Assembly (NCBI RefSeq): GCF_003710825.1
Contig: NZ_RHHQ01000010.1
Location: 1-64,000, forward strand
Length of the DNA: 64,000 nucleotides
Reading direction: 5' to 3'
Source of the DNA: Brevibacillus fluminis
GTDB taxonomy: Bacteria > Bacillota > Bacilli > Brevibacillales > Brevibacillaceae
In this document: in pieces, positions 49,323 through 57,725 of the stretch
Layout: each line of letters opens with the position of its first letter
Position numbering within the stretch: position 1 is the stretch's first letter
Position numbers and translations under genes: made by a program
The notes under the pieces: generated by a model
Database searches by the model: none
The model's input: the letters and a program-made list of their open reading frames with translations, nothing else
Told to the model about the DNA's origin: nothing

Positions 49323-49684
49323 TTAAATTTAGATGGTTACCGATCGCGAAATAAAACCACGTTCTTCCCTATCCCCGACTCTCCATAAATCGCATCATTT
49401 GCATCCGACTTGGCCACCCTCAGTACCTATTCCCTATTCGTTGTAGGTAAATATTGAAAAAAACACAGTGAAATTGACCAGCATCGTTACGGGTAATAAC
49501 GAGATGACAACGGTTTTGGAAAAGGAAGAAAGTCCATCTGGAGCACCTTTACTTCGTTTCTATTCAGGTAAAGACGTTCGTTGCCATCAGACTTGGCTTT
49601 TTACCTGCTGATAATTGGCTCTTTTATTTCCACGTGTGCCCCCTTATAGTAAGCTAAATACCGATTACAAAATGAGGCGAAATA
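49323..49684. other. AT-rich intergenic region upstream of mocR
   Basis: Apart from the short frame at 49468 nothing is recognised. No clear promoter for the MocR gene was found. Confidence 0.4.
49468..49611 (+). CDS. 47-residue hypothetical ORF
   Basis: The GTG-initiated frame encodes 'KLTSIVTGNNEMTTVLEKEE' and ends 'FYSGKDVRCHQTWLFTC'. There is only a poor ribosome site (TAGGT, 20 bases upstream). It lies in an AT-rich gap between divergent genes. It could be a small gene or a remnant. Confidence 0.25.
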   Translation: MKLTSIVTGNNEMTTVLEKEESPSGAPLLRFYSGKDVRCHQTWLFTC

Positions 49685-51112
49685 ATGGGGCGAAAACCGA
49701 TTTATCAGGAAGTATACAATCAGCTCCGCTATCAAATATTGAGCGGAGAATGGACAATTGGCTCCATGCTTCCGCCAGAACGAAAGCTGTCTAGCCAATT
49801 GGGCGTGAGCCGCAATACCGTGGTCAAGGCATTTGACGAGCTGCAAGCGGAGGGCTTCATCGAAAGCCGGATGGGCAGCGGACGCTATGTCGAACCGCTT
49901 CCACCGGAACGGAGCCTCGGTCGCATCAACTGGCAGGAAGTGTCCCAGCTGTCCGCTTTACAGACGACACCCTGCAATATGGCTGAAATGTTGAACAAGC
50001 CGGTGCTTTCGCCGGAATTGATCAATTTTGCCCACGGCGATGGCGGGAAGCATACGTGGAATTTTTCGCAATTCGCTGAATATGTCAAACGCGCAGCTGA
50101 AAAGCCTCATTCCTACTACTTTCATACCATTTCCGGCTATTTACCGCTGCGGGAATGGATCGTCAAGCAGATGGGTGTCTCGCAAATTCATTCACCGGAT
50201 CAAGTGATGATCACAAGCGGCTCACAAGAAGCTCTCTTTTTCATCGCGACCTTATTAGCCAAGCCTGGCGACACGATCGCAACGGAAATGCCGACCTACT
50301 TCGGTTCTCTTCAATTGTTTCAATCACTTGGCTTACGGATTATCCCGCTGCCGATGGACAAAGACGGGATGAAAGTAGATGTGCTCGAGGGCGTGCTGGC
50401 CCGGTACCGGCCCAAGTTCGTGTATACGGTTCCCACCTTCCACAACCCGACAGGCGTTACGTTGTCGCTTGCCCGCCGCAAGCGTTTGGTCGCGTTGAGC
50501 GAGCAATACCGCATCCCGATCATTGAAGACGACGCTTATCGGCACCTCCACATGGGAAAAGAACCGCCGCCACCGCTCAAATCGTTTGATGATTCCGGCA
50601 ATATTATCTATGTCAATACGTTCTCCAAAATTTTGTTTCCTGGCTTGCGAATCGGCTGGATTGCGGCGAGTCGCCCCTTCATTCAAATGTGTTCGCGTAT
50701 GAAAGAGCTGTCGATCACGACGAATACGCTGGGGCAGATTGCGATCGCCGACTTCTTGATGGAGCAAAACATTGAAAAGCATCTCGCGAAAGTTCGGACG
50801 ATTTACCGCACACAGTCGCAAGCTATGCAAAAGCACCTCGTTCGCATGAAACCGCTGGGCGTACATTTCGAGCCAACGTCAGGCGGCTTTTATTACTGGG
50901 TCTCGCTTCCTGAAGGAATGAATGCACGTGAGCTGATGCAGCGCTGCCATCAGCGAGGGCTATCGATCGTGTCCGGAGATATGTTTTTGCTTCGGGAAGC
51001 CATCCAGCCATATGTACGCTTGTGTTATTCCCATGAGACGGAGGAGGAAATCGCCAGAGGCATGGAGATTATGGACGAATTGCTGCGGGAAGGAAAGGAG
51101 CGAGAAGTATGA
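49685..51112 (+). CDS. MocR-family regulator (GntR HTH fused to class I aminotransferase)
   Basis: In this 475-residue protein residues 5-75 form a GntR winged helix ('PIYQEVYNQLRYQILSGEWTIGSMLPPERKLSSQLGVSRNTVVKAFDELQAEGFIESRMGSGRYV'). Residues 110-470 are a PLP-dependent fold I domain with 'YTVPTFHNPTGVTLSLARRKRL', 'IIEDDAYRHLHMG' and the PLP lysine in 'IIYVNTFSKILFPGLRIGW'. MocR regulators sense amino-acid-type effectors through PLP. Its stop overlaps the azlC start (ATGA at 51109), so azlCD is the probable target and effector-linked partner. Confidence 0.9.
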   Translation: MGRKPIYQEVYNQLRYQILSGEWTIGSMLPPERKLSSQLGVSRNTVVKAFDELQAEGFIESRMGSGRYVEPLPPERSLGRINWQEVSQLSALQTTPCNMAEMLNKPVLSPELINFAHGDGGKHTWNFSQFAEYVKRAAEKPHSYYFHTISGYLPLREWIVKQMGVSQIHSPDQVMITSGSQEALFFIATLLAKPGDTIATEMPTYFGSLQLFQSLGLRIIPLPMDKDGMKVDVLEGVLARYRPKFVYTVPTFHNPTGVTLSLARRKRLVALSEQYRIPIIEDDAYRHLHMGKEPPPPLKSFDDSGNIIYVNTFSKILFPGLRIGWIAASRPFIQMCSRMKELSITTNTLGQIAIADFLMEQNIEKHLAKVRTIYRTQSQAMQKHLVRMKPLGVHFEPTSGGFYYWVSLPEGMNARELMQRCHQRGLSIVSGDMFLLREAIQPYVRLCYSHETEEEIARGMEIMDELLREGKEREV

Positions 51113-51858
51113 TGCAGGCAAAACCTGATGTTCCCAACTGGGCCGCATTCCGCGAAGGCGTGGTCGATGCGTTGCCCATGGTGTTTAGCTTTGTGTTATT
51201 TGGCGGTATCTTCGGTCTGCTTGCGACCAATACAGGCCTATCCGCTTGGCAAAGCGTCGCCATGTCGCTCGTCGTTTTTGCCGGCTCGGCCCAGTTCACC
51301 GCCTTGTCGATGCTTGACGAGCACTCCGGCTTGGTCGCGATCATTTTCGCTACGTTCCTATTGAATTCACGCCACTTACTGATGGGCTTGTCCATGTCCC
51401 CCTATTACAAAAGCTATCCAACAAAACACGTGAACATGCTCGCCTTCCTATTTGTCGACGAATCGTACGCGATTACTTTGAATCGTTTTCGGACACATCC
51501 AAGCAATATGATGTATGTTTATGGCACCAGTCTTGCTCTCTATGTGACTTGGGTCGGTGGGACCTGGCTTGGCACAGTGGCTGGTCAGTGGCTGCCTGAC
51601 CCGGCGACACTCGGGCTGGGCTTCAGCTTTTCGGCCATGTTCCTCGCCCTTGTCTACTACCAGCTTTATTCCCCCTTGCGCATTATCACGTTTGTGGCCT
51701 GTGGTGGAGCCGCGGTCGTCCTCGCTTTTGTTTTACCCAATGGACTGCATCTTTTGGCAGCCGGGCTACTCGCTTTTGGGATCGGATATTTCCTTGGTCC
51801 CAAACAGGAAACCGCGCCATCTGAGGAGAATTTACCAAAAGGAGTTGAATCAGCATGA
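51109..51858 (+). CDS. azlC: Branched-chain amino-acid exporter large subunit
   Basis: The 249-residue protein has AzlC family pattern 'FREGVVDALPMVFSFVLFGGIFGLLATNTGLSAWQSVAMSLVVFAGSAQFTAL', 'LLNSRHLLMGLSMSPYYK' and 'FLFVDESYAITLNRF'. AzlCD (YgaZH type) exports leucine/valine analogues. Coupled to mocR by a 4-base overlap and to azlD by a 4-base overlap. Confidence 0.92.
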   Translation: MMQAKPDVPNWAAFREGVVDALPMVFSFVLFGGIFGLLATNTGLSAWQSVAMSLVVFAGSAQFTALSMLDEHSGLVAIIFATFLLNSRHLLMGLSMSPYYKSYPTKHVNMLAFLFVDESYAITLNRFRTHPSNMMYVYGTSLALYVTWVGGTWLGTVAGQWLPDPATLGLGFSFSAMFLALVYYQLYSPLRIITFVACGGAAVVLAFVLPNGLHLLAAGLLAFGIGYFLGPKQETAPSEENLPKGVESA

Positions 51859-52187
51859 CCCTCTTGGATACAATACTGCTCTACCTCGGCATGGCCGCCG
51901 TCACCTATCCTTCCAGACGGCTATTCCTCCGGTTGCCAAGCAAGTATTTTTCCCTCCGACTGCGCAACGGCTTGTCTTTCATTCCGATGGGCATTTTCGC
52001 GGCACTCATTTTTCCTTCGCTCTTTCTAAAAGAAGGCCATTTTGCCTGGCAGCCTCTCTACTTATTGGCTGCTGCGGTGTGTATGCTGCTAATGCGGCTT
52101 TCCAAAAATGTGTTCGTCAGCTTTGGCGTCAGTCTGGCTCTGGTCGTGCTGGTTTCAACCGGAATCATCCCGTTTCCTTGGAAATAA
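51855..52187 (+). CDS. azlD: Branched-chain amino-acid exporter small subunit
   Basis: The 110-residue protein has four hydrophobic helices ('LLYLGMAAVTYPSRRLFLRLPSKYFSLRLRNGLSFIPMGIFAALIFPSLFL', ending 'VSTGIIPFPWK'). It pairs with AzlC to form the exporter. Start overlaps the azlC stop (ATGA). Confidence 0.9.
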   Translation: MTLLDTILLYLGMAAVTYPSRRLFLRLPSKYFSLRLRNGLSFIPMGIFAALIFPSLFLKEGHFAWQPLYLLAAAVCMLLMRLSKNVFVSFGVSLALVVLVSTGIIPFPWK

Positions 52188-52252
52188 TGGTTTTGCCTTT
52201 ATGGAAGCGGGAAGAAAAGAAATAGTTCGTCCATACAAAGGAGGGTCCGTTC

Positions 52253-52741
52253 ATGAGCACGCAAGTAAAAAAAGGGGCGGCAGACTGGGAAATGGCAGGC
52301 GACTCGCTGCAAACCATTCTGTTTCGAATGGGCGACGAGTTTTACGGATTGCCGATTGAAGCGATTAAAGAAATCATCAAGCCACTGCCTGTGACCCGTT
52401 TTCCCCGTTCCCCTCAGTATGTTGAAGGGATTATCGATCTGCGCAACAAAATTTTGCCGATTATCAACCTGCGCAAGCTGTTTGGCCTCGAGTCCATTCC
52501 ACTCACGGAGGAAAGTCGCTTTATCGACATCCACATGGAAGGCATGCAGGTAGGCATCGTCGTCGATGCAGTGTCGGAGGTCGTGCGCATTCCGGTCTCG
52601 CAAGTTGAAGCGGCACCTGCGCTCATTGCCGGCGTGGATGGAAAATATTTATACGGCGTCGCCCGCCTGCAGGATCGTCTAATTCTTTTGCTCGATTTGA
52701 ATGCAACGCTCGCAAGCATTCAACCTGGTACAGCGCAATAA
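52253..52741 (+). CDS. cheW: Chemotaxis coupling protein CheW
   Basis: The 162-residue CheW fold has 'LQTILFRMGDEFYGLPIEAIKEIIKPLPVTRFPRSPQYVEGIIDLRNKILPIINLRKLFGL' and 'IDIHMEGMQVGIVVDAVSEVVRIP'. It links receptors to the kinase CheA. No other chemotaxis gene is nearby, so it is a stand-alone copy. AAAGGAGG is the ribosome site. Confidence 0.9.
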   Translation: MSTQVKKGAADWEMAGDSLQTILFRMGDEFYGLPIEAIKEIIKPLPVTRFPRSPQYVEGIIDLRNKILPIINLRKLFGLESIPLTEESRFIDIHMEGMQVGIVVDAVSEVVRIPVSQVEAAPALIAGVDGKYLYGVARLQDRLILLLDLNATLASIQPGTAQ

Positions 52742-52884
52742 CGCTTCCGGGTCGCCTCGCATTCGCGGCGAATCGAACCTTGCCTTTCCCCTCTCTCTTT
52801 TGGTACCATTACAATCAATGGCGGCTCCCCTGGAGCTATGTCATGGGTGGGAGAGGGGCTTTACTTTCGAAAGCAGGTTAAACG

Positions 52885-54192
52885 TTGCATAAATGGAATC
52901 ATAAGCTTTTTGATTTAGCCGGACATCAGACAACCTGGCAACGGGAGATGATGGCCGGAACGGTCTCCTTTTTTACGATCGTGTACGTGCTCGCTGTCAA
53001 TTCGGCGATCTTGGCAGACGCCGGTATTCCGCTCGCAGCAGGGAACATCGCTACGGTTCTGACGGCATTCGCCGGCTGCCTGTTGATGAGCCTTCGCGCA
53101 AATGTACCGATCGTGCTCGTTCCCGGGATGGGCATCAATGCGATGTTTGCTTTTACCGCGGTACAAGCCATGGGACTCACGTGGCAGGAAGCATTGGCTG
53201 CCGTTTTTGTTTCCGGCATTCTGTTTACGATTTTGTCGTACACCAGCTTAGCGGCAAAAATTGCGGAATCGATCAGCGAGTCGCTGAAGGAAGCCATCAC
53301 TGTGGGCATCGGTTTGCTCCTCACGTTGATCGGCTTGCAAAAAGGCGGAATCGTTGCGGCCAGCCCGACGACATTCGTGACCTTGGGCAACTTTTCTGAT
53401 CCGCACGTGCTGTTGACGCTGCTCACACTTTGCATCGCACTCGTATTGTTTGTCCGCAAAGTGCCGGGAGGTTTCCTGATCACCGTCATTGTGGGCACGG
53501 TTTTGTCAATTGTGACAGGCCAAACGAATGCTGCGAACACTGCTTCAAGCAGCTTTTCTGCAGCGGATTATGCGTCTGTTTTTGCAGGATTTTCGTTTGC
53601 CGGCATGTTAAAACCCGCTTTCTGGATTGCCACCTTCTCGTTCACGCTTGTCGTCGTGTTCGAGAATATAGGACTGATCCATGGTTTTCTCGGCATGCTG
53701 GGGAAAGAGGCGAAGTTCTCCAAAGCCCTGCAGGCGAACGCCTTGTCTGTCATGCTGGCAGGCATTTTCGGCAGCAGCCCGACCGTTTCGACGGTAGAGA
53801 GCGCCGCTGGCATCGCCGCTGGAGGCAAAACCGGGTTAACCAGTCTGGTCACAGGCTCGCTGTTTTTGGTTTCCCTCCTGTTCCTGCCTTGGATCAAGTG
53901 GATTCCAGACAGCGCAATCGCTCCTATTTTGATTATTATCGGCGGGCTGATGGTGCAGAGCATCCAGAAAATCAACCTGCAAGATTTTTCCGAAGGGTTC
54001 CCAGCCTTCCTCATTATCGCGCTAATTCCGCTTACGTTCAGCATCGTCGATGGGATCGCCTTTGGCTTTATCGCGTATCCTTTGCTGAAAGTGGCGATGG
54101 GAAGAGCTCGTGAGGTAGCTACTCCCCTTTATGTCATCGCAGGTTTGTTTCTGATCAATTTTGCCCTGCATGCGCTTGGCACCGCTCTCTGA
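52885..54192 (+). CDS. AzgA-type purine permease (NCS2 family)
   Basis: The 435-residue protein has about twelve membrane helices and family motifs 'EMMAGTVSFFTIVYVLAVNSAILADAGIP', 'VPGMGINAMFAFTAVQAMGLTWQEALAAVF', 'EAITVGIGLLLTLIGLQKGGIV' and 'SSPTVSTVESAAGIAAGGKTGLTSLVTGSLFL'. It takes up hypoxanthine, guanine or adenine, like PbuG/PbuO. TTG start with GCAGGT upstream. The leader can pair CCCCTCTC with GAGAGGGG, but no purine riboswitch core is visible. Confidence 0.9.
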   Translation: MHKWNHKLFDLAGHQTTWQREMMAGTVSFFTIVYVLAVNSAILADAGIPLAAGNIATVLTAFAGCLLMSLRANVPIVLVPGMGINAMFAFTAVQAMGLTWQEALAAVFVSGILFTILSYTSLAAKIAESISESLKEAITVGIGLLLTLIGLQKGGIVAASPTTFVTLGNFSDPHVLLTLLTLCIALVLFVRKVPGGFLITVIVGTVLSIVTGQTNAANTASSSFSAADYASVFAGFSFAGMLKPAFWIATFSFTLVVVFENIGLIHGFLGMLGKEAKFSKALQANALSVMLAGIFGSSPTVSTVESAAGIAAGGKTGLTSLVTGSLFLVSLLFLPWIKWIPDSAIAPILIIIGGLMVQSIQKINLQDFSEGFPAFLIIALIPLTFSIVDGIAFGFIAYPLLKVAMGRAREVATPLYVIAGLFLINFALHALGTAL

Positions 54193-54203
54193 TGGCGCGA
54201 GCC

Positions 54204-54240
54204 CACCCCCTTTCCTTGTAACAGGAGAGGGGGTGTTTTT
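54204..54240 (+). terminator. Terminator of the purine permease
   Basis: CACCCCCT pairs with AGGGGGTG around a 16-base loop, followed by TTTTT. Confidence 0.85.
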
Positions 54241-54907
54241 ATTCCTTCCTACCGCTCGCCAAATACGCGTAGTTGACCCAAACCATCTCCTCGATCCCCA
54301 AAATCTCCTTGAACAAATCGACGGAATCGTACAAAACCGACCCACCCGTTTCTTCCTCCACCTCTGTCAGCACGTGGATGTCGAACAAAGAGCGGAGCTG
54401 GGCAATCTGCTTGTGCGACAGGAAGCGGCCAAAGCAATGCGGGCGGAACCTCGAGATTCCTTTCAACACTTCGCGTTTGAACGGTTCCGAACGAACCACC
54501 TGATCCAAAATCGTTTCATACTCCAGCCGCAGCTGCTCATTCTCCCAAAACTCATCAATTTGTTCCACCTCGGGATGCCGCTTGGTGAACAGGCATTCCG
54601 CCAGCTCGATGTCGAGCGAATAACTGATCGTGGCGGATGTCGTCTCCGTTCCGCCGTCAAAAAGTCGGAATCCCCACCCGCTTTCCTCCGAGTCGTGGAA
54701 CCAGAGCAGCGGGACATAATGGCTCGATAAGCCCAGTAAAAAGCTCATGGTCTCCGCCCGCTCAATGCACTCGTCCTGAAGGAAAAACGCGTTCCAGTCA
54801 TTGTTGACGCGCTTGTGGAAAAATGGCTGCTTGGCTTTTGGCAGCGTATGTATTACTTTCGGCTCATACTTACGCGGGTATAAGATACCGGTTGTAAACT
54901 CACTCAT
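54239..54907 (-). CDS. Hypothetical protein, 222 residues
   Basis: A soluble acidic protein ('MSEFTTGILYPRKYEPKVIHTLPKAKQPFFHKRVNNDWNAFFL', 'PLLWFHDSEESGWGFRLFDGGTETTSATISYSLDIELAECLF', 'VLYDSVDLFKEILGIEEMVWVNYAYLASGRKE'). No family recognised. Start uncertain: the ATG at 54907 has only GGTGTG upstream, and the frame stays open to 55123, but that lead has no coding character and overlaps thpR. Confidence 0.65.
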   Translation of the reverse strand: MSEFTTGILYPRKYEPKVIHTLPKAKQPFFHKRVNNDWNAFFLQDECIERAETMSFLLGLSSHYVPLLWFHDSEESGWGFRLFDGGTETTSATISYSLDIELAECLFTKRHPEVEQIDEFWENEQLRLEYETILDQVVRSEPFKREVLKGISRFRPHCFGRFLSHKQIAQLRSLFDIHVLTEVEEETGGSVLYDSVDLFKEILGIEEMVWVNYAYLASGRKE

Positions 54908-55028
54908 CGAATTCACACCGCTTTCTATCGCAGATTGGAAACTACCTACTATGTACCCGAACCAGCTGCTTGGAAAACCAGGTTGTTTATTTGCTCTTTC
55001 ATTATTTTTATTCCAGACCAGCTTGGTT

Positions 55029-55601
55029 TTATGAATCGAGAAGCTTTTGGAATCGGCTGGTGTGGATGACGGTATGCACCGCCCCCTCCGGACGCAGCTC
55101 AGAGCGGAACAGATGAACCTCACGCGCTTGCCAGCGTGCAGGCGGCATCTCTAACAGGCGCTCATCCCATTCGAGCAAAGGAAGCACGGGCACATGCGGT
55201 CCACGGGCCAGCGTGATGTGCGGATGGTACGGACGACGATCATAATGCAGTCCCTCGTGCAAATCAAATCGTTTGCCCAACAAGAGATGCAGCTGTGAAA
55301 GCACCTTGCGCTGGCCATTTAAGCCCAACCAGAGCACGCGCGGTTTTTCGGCGCGAGGGAAAGCCCCGAATGAGCCGAGGACTAGGGTAAAAGGTTCGAT
55401 GATGGAGCTGACCAGATCCATGTCTTTACAAATGAGCGGGATCAGCGAGTCCTCTACATCGCCGAGAAAATGAAGTGTCAAATGCAGGTTGGCTAGCGGC
55501 TGCCACCGGTCAGCACCGATTTCTCCCTTCAGCTTATCTTGAATACGGGTGATGGATTGGATCGCGGTATCAGGCAGCTGCAAGGCAACGAATAAACGCA
55601 T
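55029..55601 (-). CDS. thpR: RNA 2',3'-cyclic phosphodiesterase (2H family)
   Basis: The 190-residue protein has the two 2H motifs 'NLHLTLHFLGD' and 'YHPHITLARGP' and opening 'MRLFVALQLPDTAIQSI'. It opens 2',3'-cyclic phosphates in RNA; some members ligate tRNA halves in vitro. The ATG at 55601 follows GGGAGGATGTCCGC. It is the second 2H protein of the window besides yjcG. Confidence 0.9.
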   Translation of the reverse strand: MRLFVALQLPDTAIQSITRIQDKLKGEIGADRWQPLANLHLTLHFLGDVEDSLIPLICKDMDLVSSIIEPFTLVLGSFGAFPRAEKPRVLWLGLNGQRKVLSQLHLLLGKRFDLHEGLHYDRRPYHPHITLARGPHVPVLPLLEWDERLLEMPPARWQAREVHLFRSELRPEGAVHTVIHTSRFQKLLDS

Positions 55602-55630
55602 GCGGACATCCTCCCAGTGAATAAGAAATA

Positions 55631-55652
55631 GGCCCAATCAATTCGATGGGCC
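55631..55652 (-). terminator. Hairpin after the 351-residue gene
   Basis: GGCCCAAT pairs with ATTG-type right arm (GGCCCA/TGGGCC). The minus strand continues TATTTCTTATT, a weak U-tract. Confidence 0.5.
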
Positions 55653-55687
55653 GCATGTGTTTTCATTGTGTTCTATTTATATCCATT

Positions 55688-56743
55688 TTATGTATGCAAA
55701 TACGGTTCACCTTCGATGCCTTGCCGCTTGGCAATGGCAGATAGTCGATCCGTAAACGAGTCATCCAATTCGAGATGGTACAGCTTGCCACGTTCATAGC
55801 GCAAAATTGGATATGCGCCACAGGCAAGCGGAGAAGCATCCACGGTTTCCACATAAGTGGGCAGCGCATAAAGGAAGCGGGCGAACGGATTGGTTTCATC
55901 CTCTTTGGTATGCACCACTTCAAAAAGCGGATACAGCATCGGCGTGACGAACAGCCACAGCACGCCTTGCTGCTCTCCCGCCCAAATCGTGAACGCGGAT
56001 TCGCGAACCTCGCTGCGTGAATGTCTGCGCATCACCAGCACCGCCTGCTGCACCGTATGCATCAGGCGAGCCTGCGCGTCTTCCTCGCCTTCCTCTCGCA
56101 CCCATTTGGCATAATCGAACAAGTAAGCAGTCCCTGCCTGCTCAAACACGTCCTCTGCGAGATCGCCAGCGGCAATCGAGATCAGCCCTTCTTCCTTCAC
56201 CTCATCGACACTGGTCGGCTGCATCTCGTGCTCATTGGGCTCATCGTCGTATAAATAGCGGATCAGTTCGAGAACATGAGCCTGTTCAGCACCGGAAAAA
56301 TTGCACGTCTCCGAAAAAATATGGGTGATTTCGCCGTCCGCAAAAGACAGATAGTGAATCGCCAATTCAGGCTGTTCGATCATGCTCAGCGCCATGTAGC
56401 GCTCATCGTCCTTTTTGATATCGAGCTTCAACGGGAAGCCGAGCGGTTCTTGCGGATCGGCTAGGGTCCAAATCACTGCCAAAAGTGCACCCTTGTATGC
56501 TTTGAACTCTACTGAAACCGCATCCCGTGTAGCATCGGAAAATGCATCGATGCTTTCGAACACGAGAAACAGCTCGACATCGCCTTCGCTGTTCACCCGG
56601 GCAAAATACGGGAGCCCTTCATCACGGACATGGTGGTACAAGTCAGAAAAGGCAGACGGTTCAAGGACTTCCCCCATCGTGAGGGAAGATGGCGACGCAA
56701 GCGTCGGGTCTGGCGAAAAAACAGGGCGAAACGACTCACTCAC
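55688..56743 (-). CDS. Hypothetical protein coupled to surE, 351 residues
   Basis: A soluble, acidic protein with no signal peptide or membrane helix and no motif I recognise. Visible stretches: 'SDLYHHVRDEGLPYFARVNSEGDVELFLVFESIDAF', 'GFPLKLDIKKDDERYMALSMIEQPELAIHYLSF', 'LFDYAKWVREEGEEDAQARLMHTVQQAVLVMRRHSRSEVRE'. The GTG start overlaps the surE stop as GTGA, so the two are translated together. The role may relate to surE, but this is only context. Confidence 0.7.
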   Translation of the reverse strand: MSESFRPVFSPDPTLASPSSLTMGEVLEPSAFSDLYHHVRDEGLPYFARVNSEGDVELFLVFESIDAFSDATRDAVSVEFKAYKGALLAVIWTLADPQEPLGFPLKLDIKKDDERYMALSMIEQPELAIHYLSFADGEITHIFSETCNFSGAEQAHVLELIRYLYDDEPNEHEMQPTSVDEVKEEGLISIAAGDLAEDVFEQAGTAYLFDYAKWVREEGEEDAQARLMHTVQQAVLVMRRHSRSEVRESAFTIWAGEQQGVLWLFVTPMLYPLFEVVHTKEDETNPFARFLYALPTYVETVDASPLACGAYPILRYERGKLYHLELDDSFTDRLSAIAKRQGIEGEPYLHT

Positions 56744-57543
56744 TCCCCGTTCTCCCCTTTGCCAAGCCCCTTGATCGATGGCCAGCTGGCAATGTCAGCA
56801 AGCAGCGTGCGATCCGTCGCATCGATGTGGACTGGAGTGACCGTCACATACCCCTGCTTCATTAACCAGTAATCCTCATCTGTATCCGTTATGACCTGAT
56901 CCGGATATTCGCGCTGGAGCCAATAACCGCCTTCTTGGTGATGGTATACATCGGCATAATGGTGCAGCGAAAGTGAGGCGGGGCGAACTCCCTTGATGTC
57001 GGCAAGCGGTAGATGCGGCACATTCACGTTCCAGAACACATCAGCAGGCAATGAGCGCAGGCGTGCCTTCTCCGCCAATTCCGCCAGAATCGGGCTGACG
57101 ATTTCTTTCGCTTGGCCATAATCCTCCCCATGGAAAAAGTTGTCGTACGACAGCGCCACCGCCGGCACCCCTAGAATCACCGCCTCGCGCGCCGCGCTGC
57201 ATGTCCCAGAGTAGTAAATGTCCCGTCCCAAATTGTTGCCGACATTGATGCCGGAAAACACGATGTCCGGCTTCTCTTCCCCATATAACAAAAAGTAGGC
57301 GGCCTTGACGCAGTCAGCCGGATTCCCATTAACAGCCCACGCTTTTACCGGAAGTCCATAAAACTCATGTTCCTTAGGCGCAAGCGCCTCCCGATACGTA
57401 ATGCCGTGGCCGACCCCACTTTTTTCCTCTTGGGGTGCTACTACATGAATCTCCGCATCCGGGATGGCGAGCAACGCTTCAGCAAGCACACGGATTCCTT
57501 GGGCATTGATCCCATCATCATTCGTAACCAAAATTCGCAACAT
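56740..57543 (-). CDS. surE: 5'-nucleotidase SurE
   Basis: The 267-residue protein has the SurE metal site 'ILVTNDDGINAQGIRVLA' (DD), 'VAPQEEKSGVGHGIT', 'WAVNGNPADCVKAAYFLL' and 'PDIVFSGINVGNNLGRDIYYSGTCSAAREAVILGVPAVALS'. It dephosphorylates nucleoside 5'- and 3'-monophosphates. Length is normal. First of a two-gene unit. Confidence 0.94.
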   Translation of the reverse strand: MLRILVTNDDGINAQGIRVLAEALLAIPDAEIHVVAPQEEKSGVGHGITYREALAPKEHEFYGLPVKAWAVNGNPADCVKAAYFLLYGEEKPDIVFSGINVGNNLGRDIYYSGTCSAAREAVILGVPAVALSYDNFFHGEDYGQAKEIVSPILAELAEKARLRSLPADVFWNVNVPHLPLADIKGVRPASLSLHHYADVYHHQEGGYWLQREYPDQVITDTDEDYWLMKQGYVTVTPVHIDATDRTLLADIASWPSIKGLGKGENGE

Positions 57544-57679
57544 CCACTATTCCCTCCTCGTACGCTTGCGGTCAGTGACTATCAATCGGATGGCCAATTC
57601 CCGTTCACACATGATCACCGCCATGCGGACTGGAAAGGGCTTCCGAACGAAGTTTTTTTTACTGTAGCATTCTTGGAGA

Positions 57680-57704
57680 AAAAAAACCACCGCTCACGGT
57701 GGTT
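57680..57704 (-). terminator. Terminator of the subtilase gene
   Basis: AAACCACCG pairs with CGGTGGTTT around CTCA; the minus strand has eight T residues after it. Confidence 0.88.
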
Positions 57705-57725
57705 TCGTCTAGGACTGCTGTGCAA

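Noticed and set aside
52760..52884. Purine riboswitch before the AzgA-type permease
   Set aside because: Hairpins are present, but the three-way-junction core (TATA...) of the purine class is not found.
54908..55123. N-terminal extension of the 222-residue hypothetical protein
   Set aside because: It overlaps thpR in antisense, lacks a ribosome site and looks non-coding.
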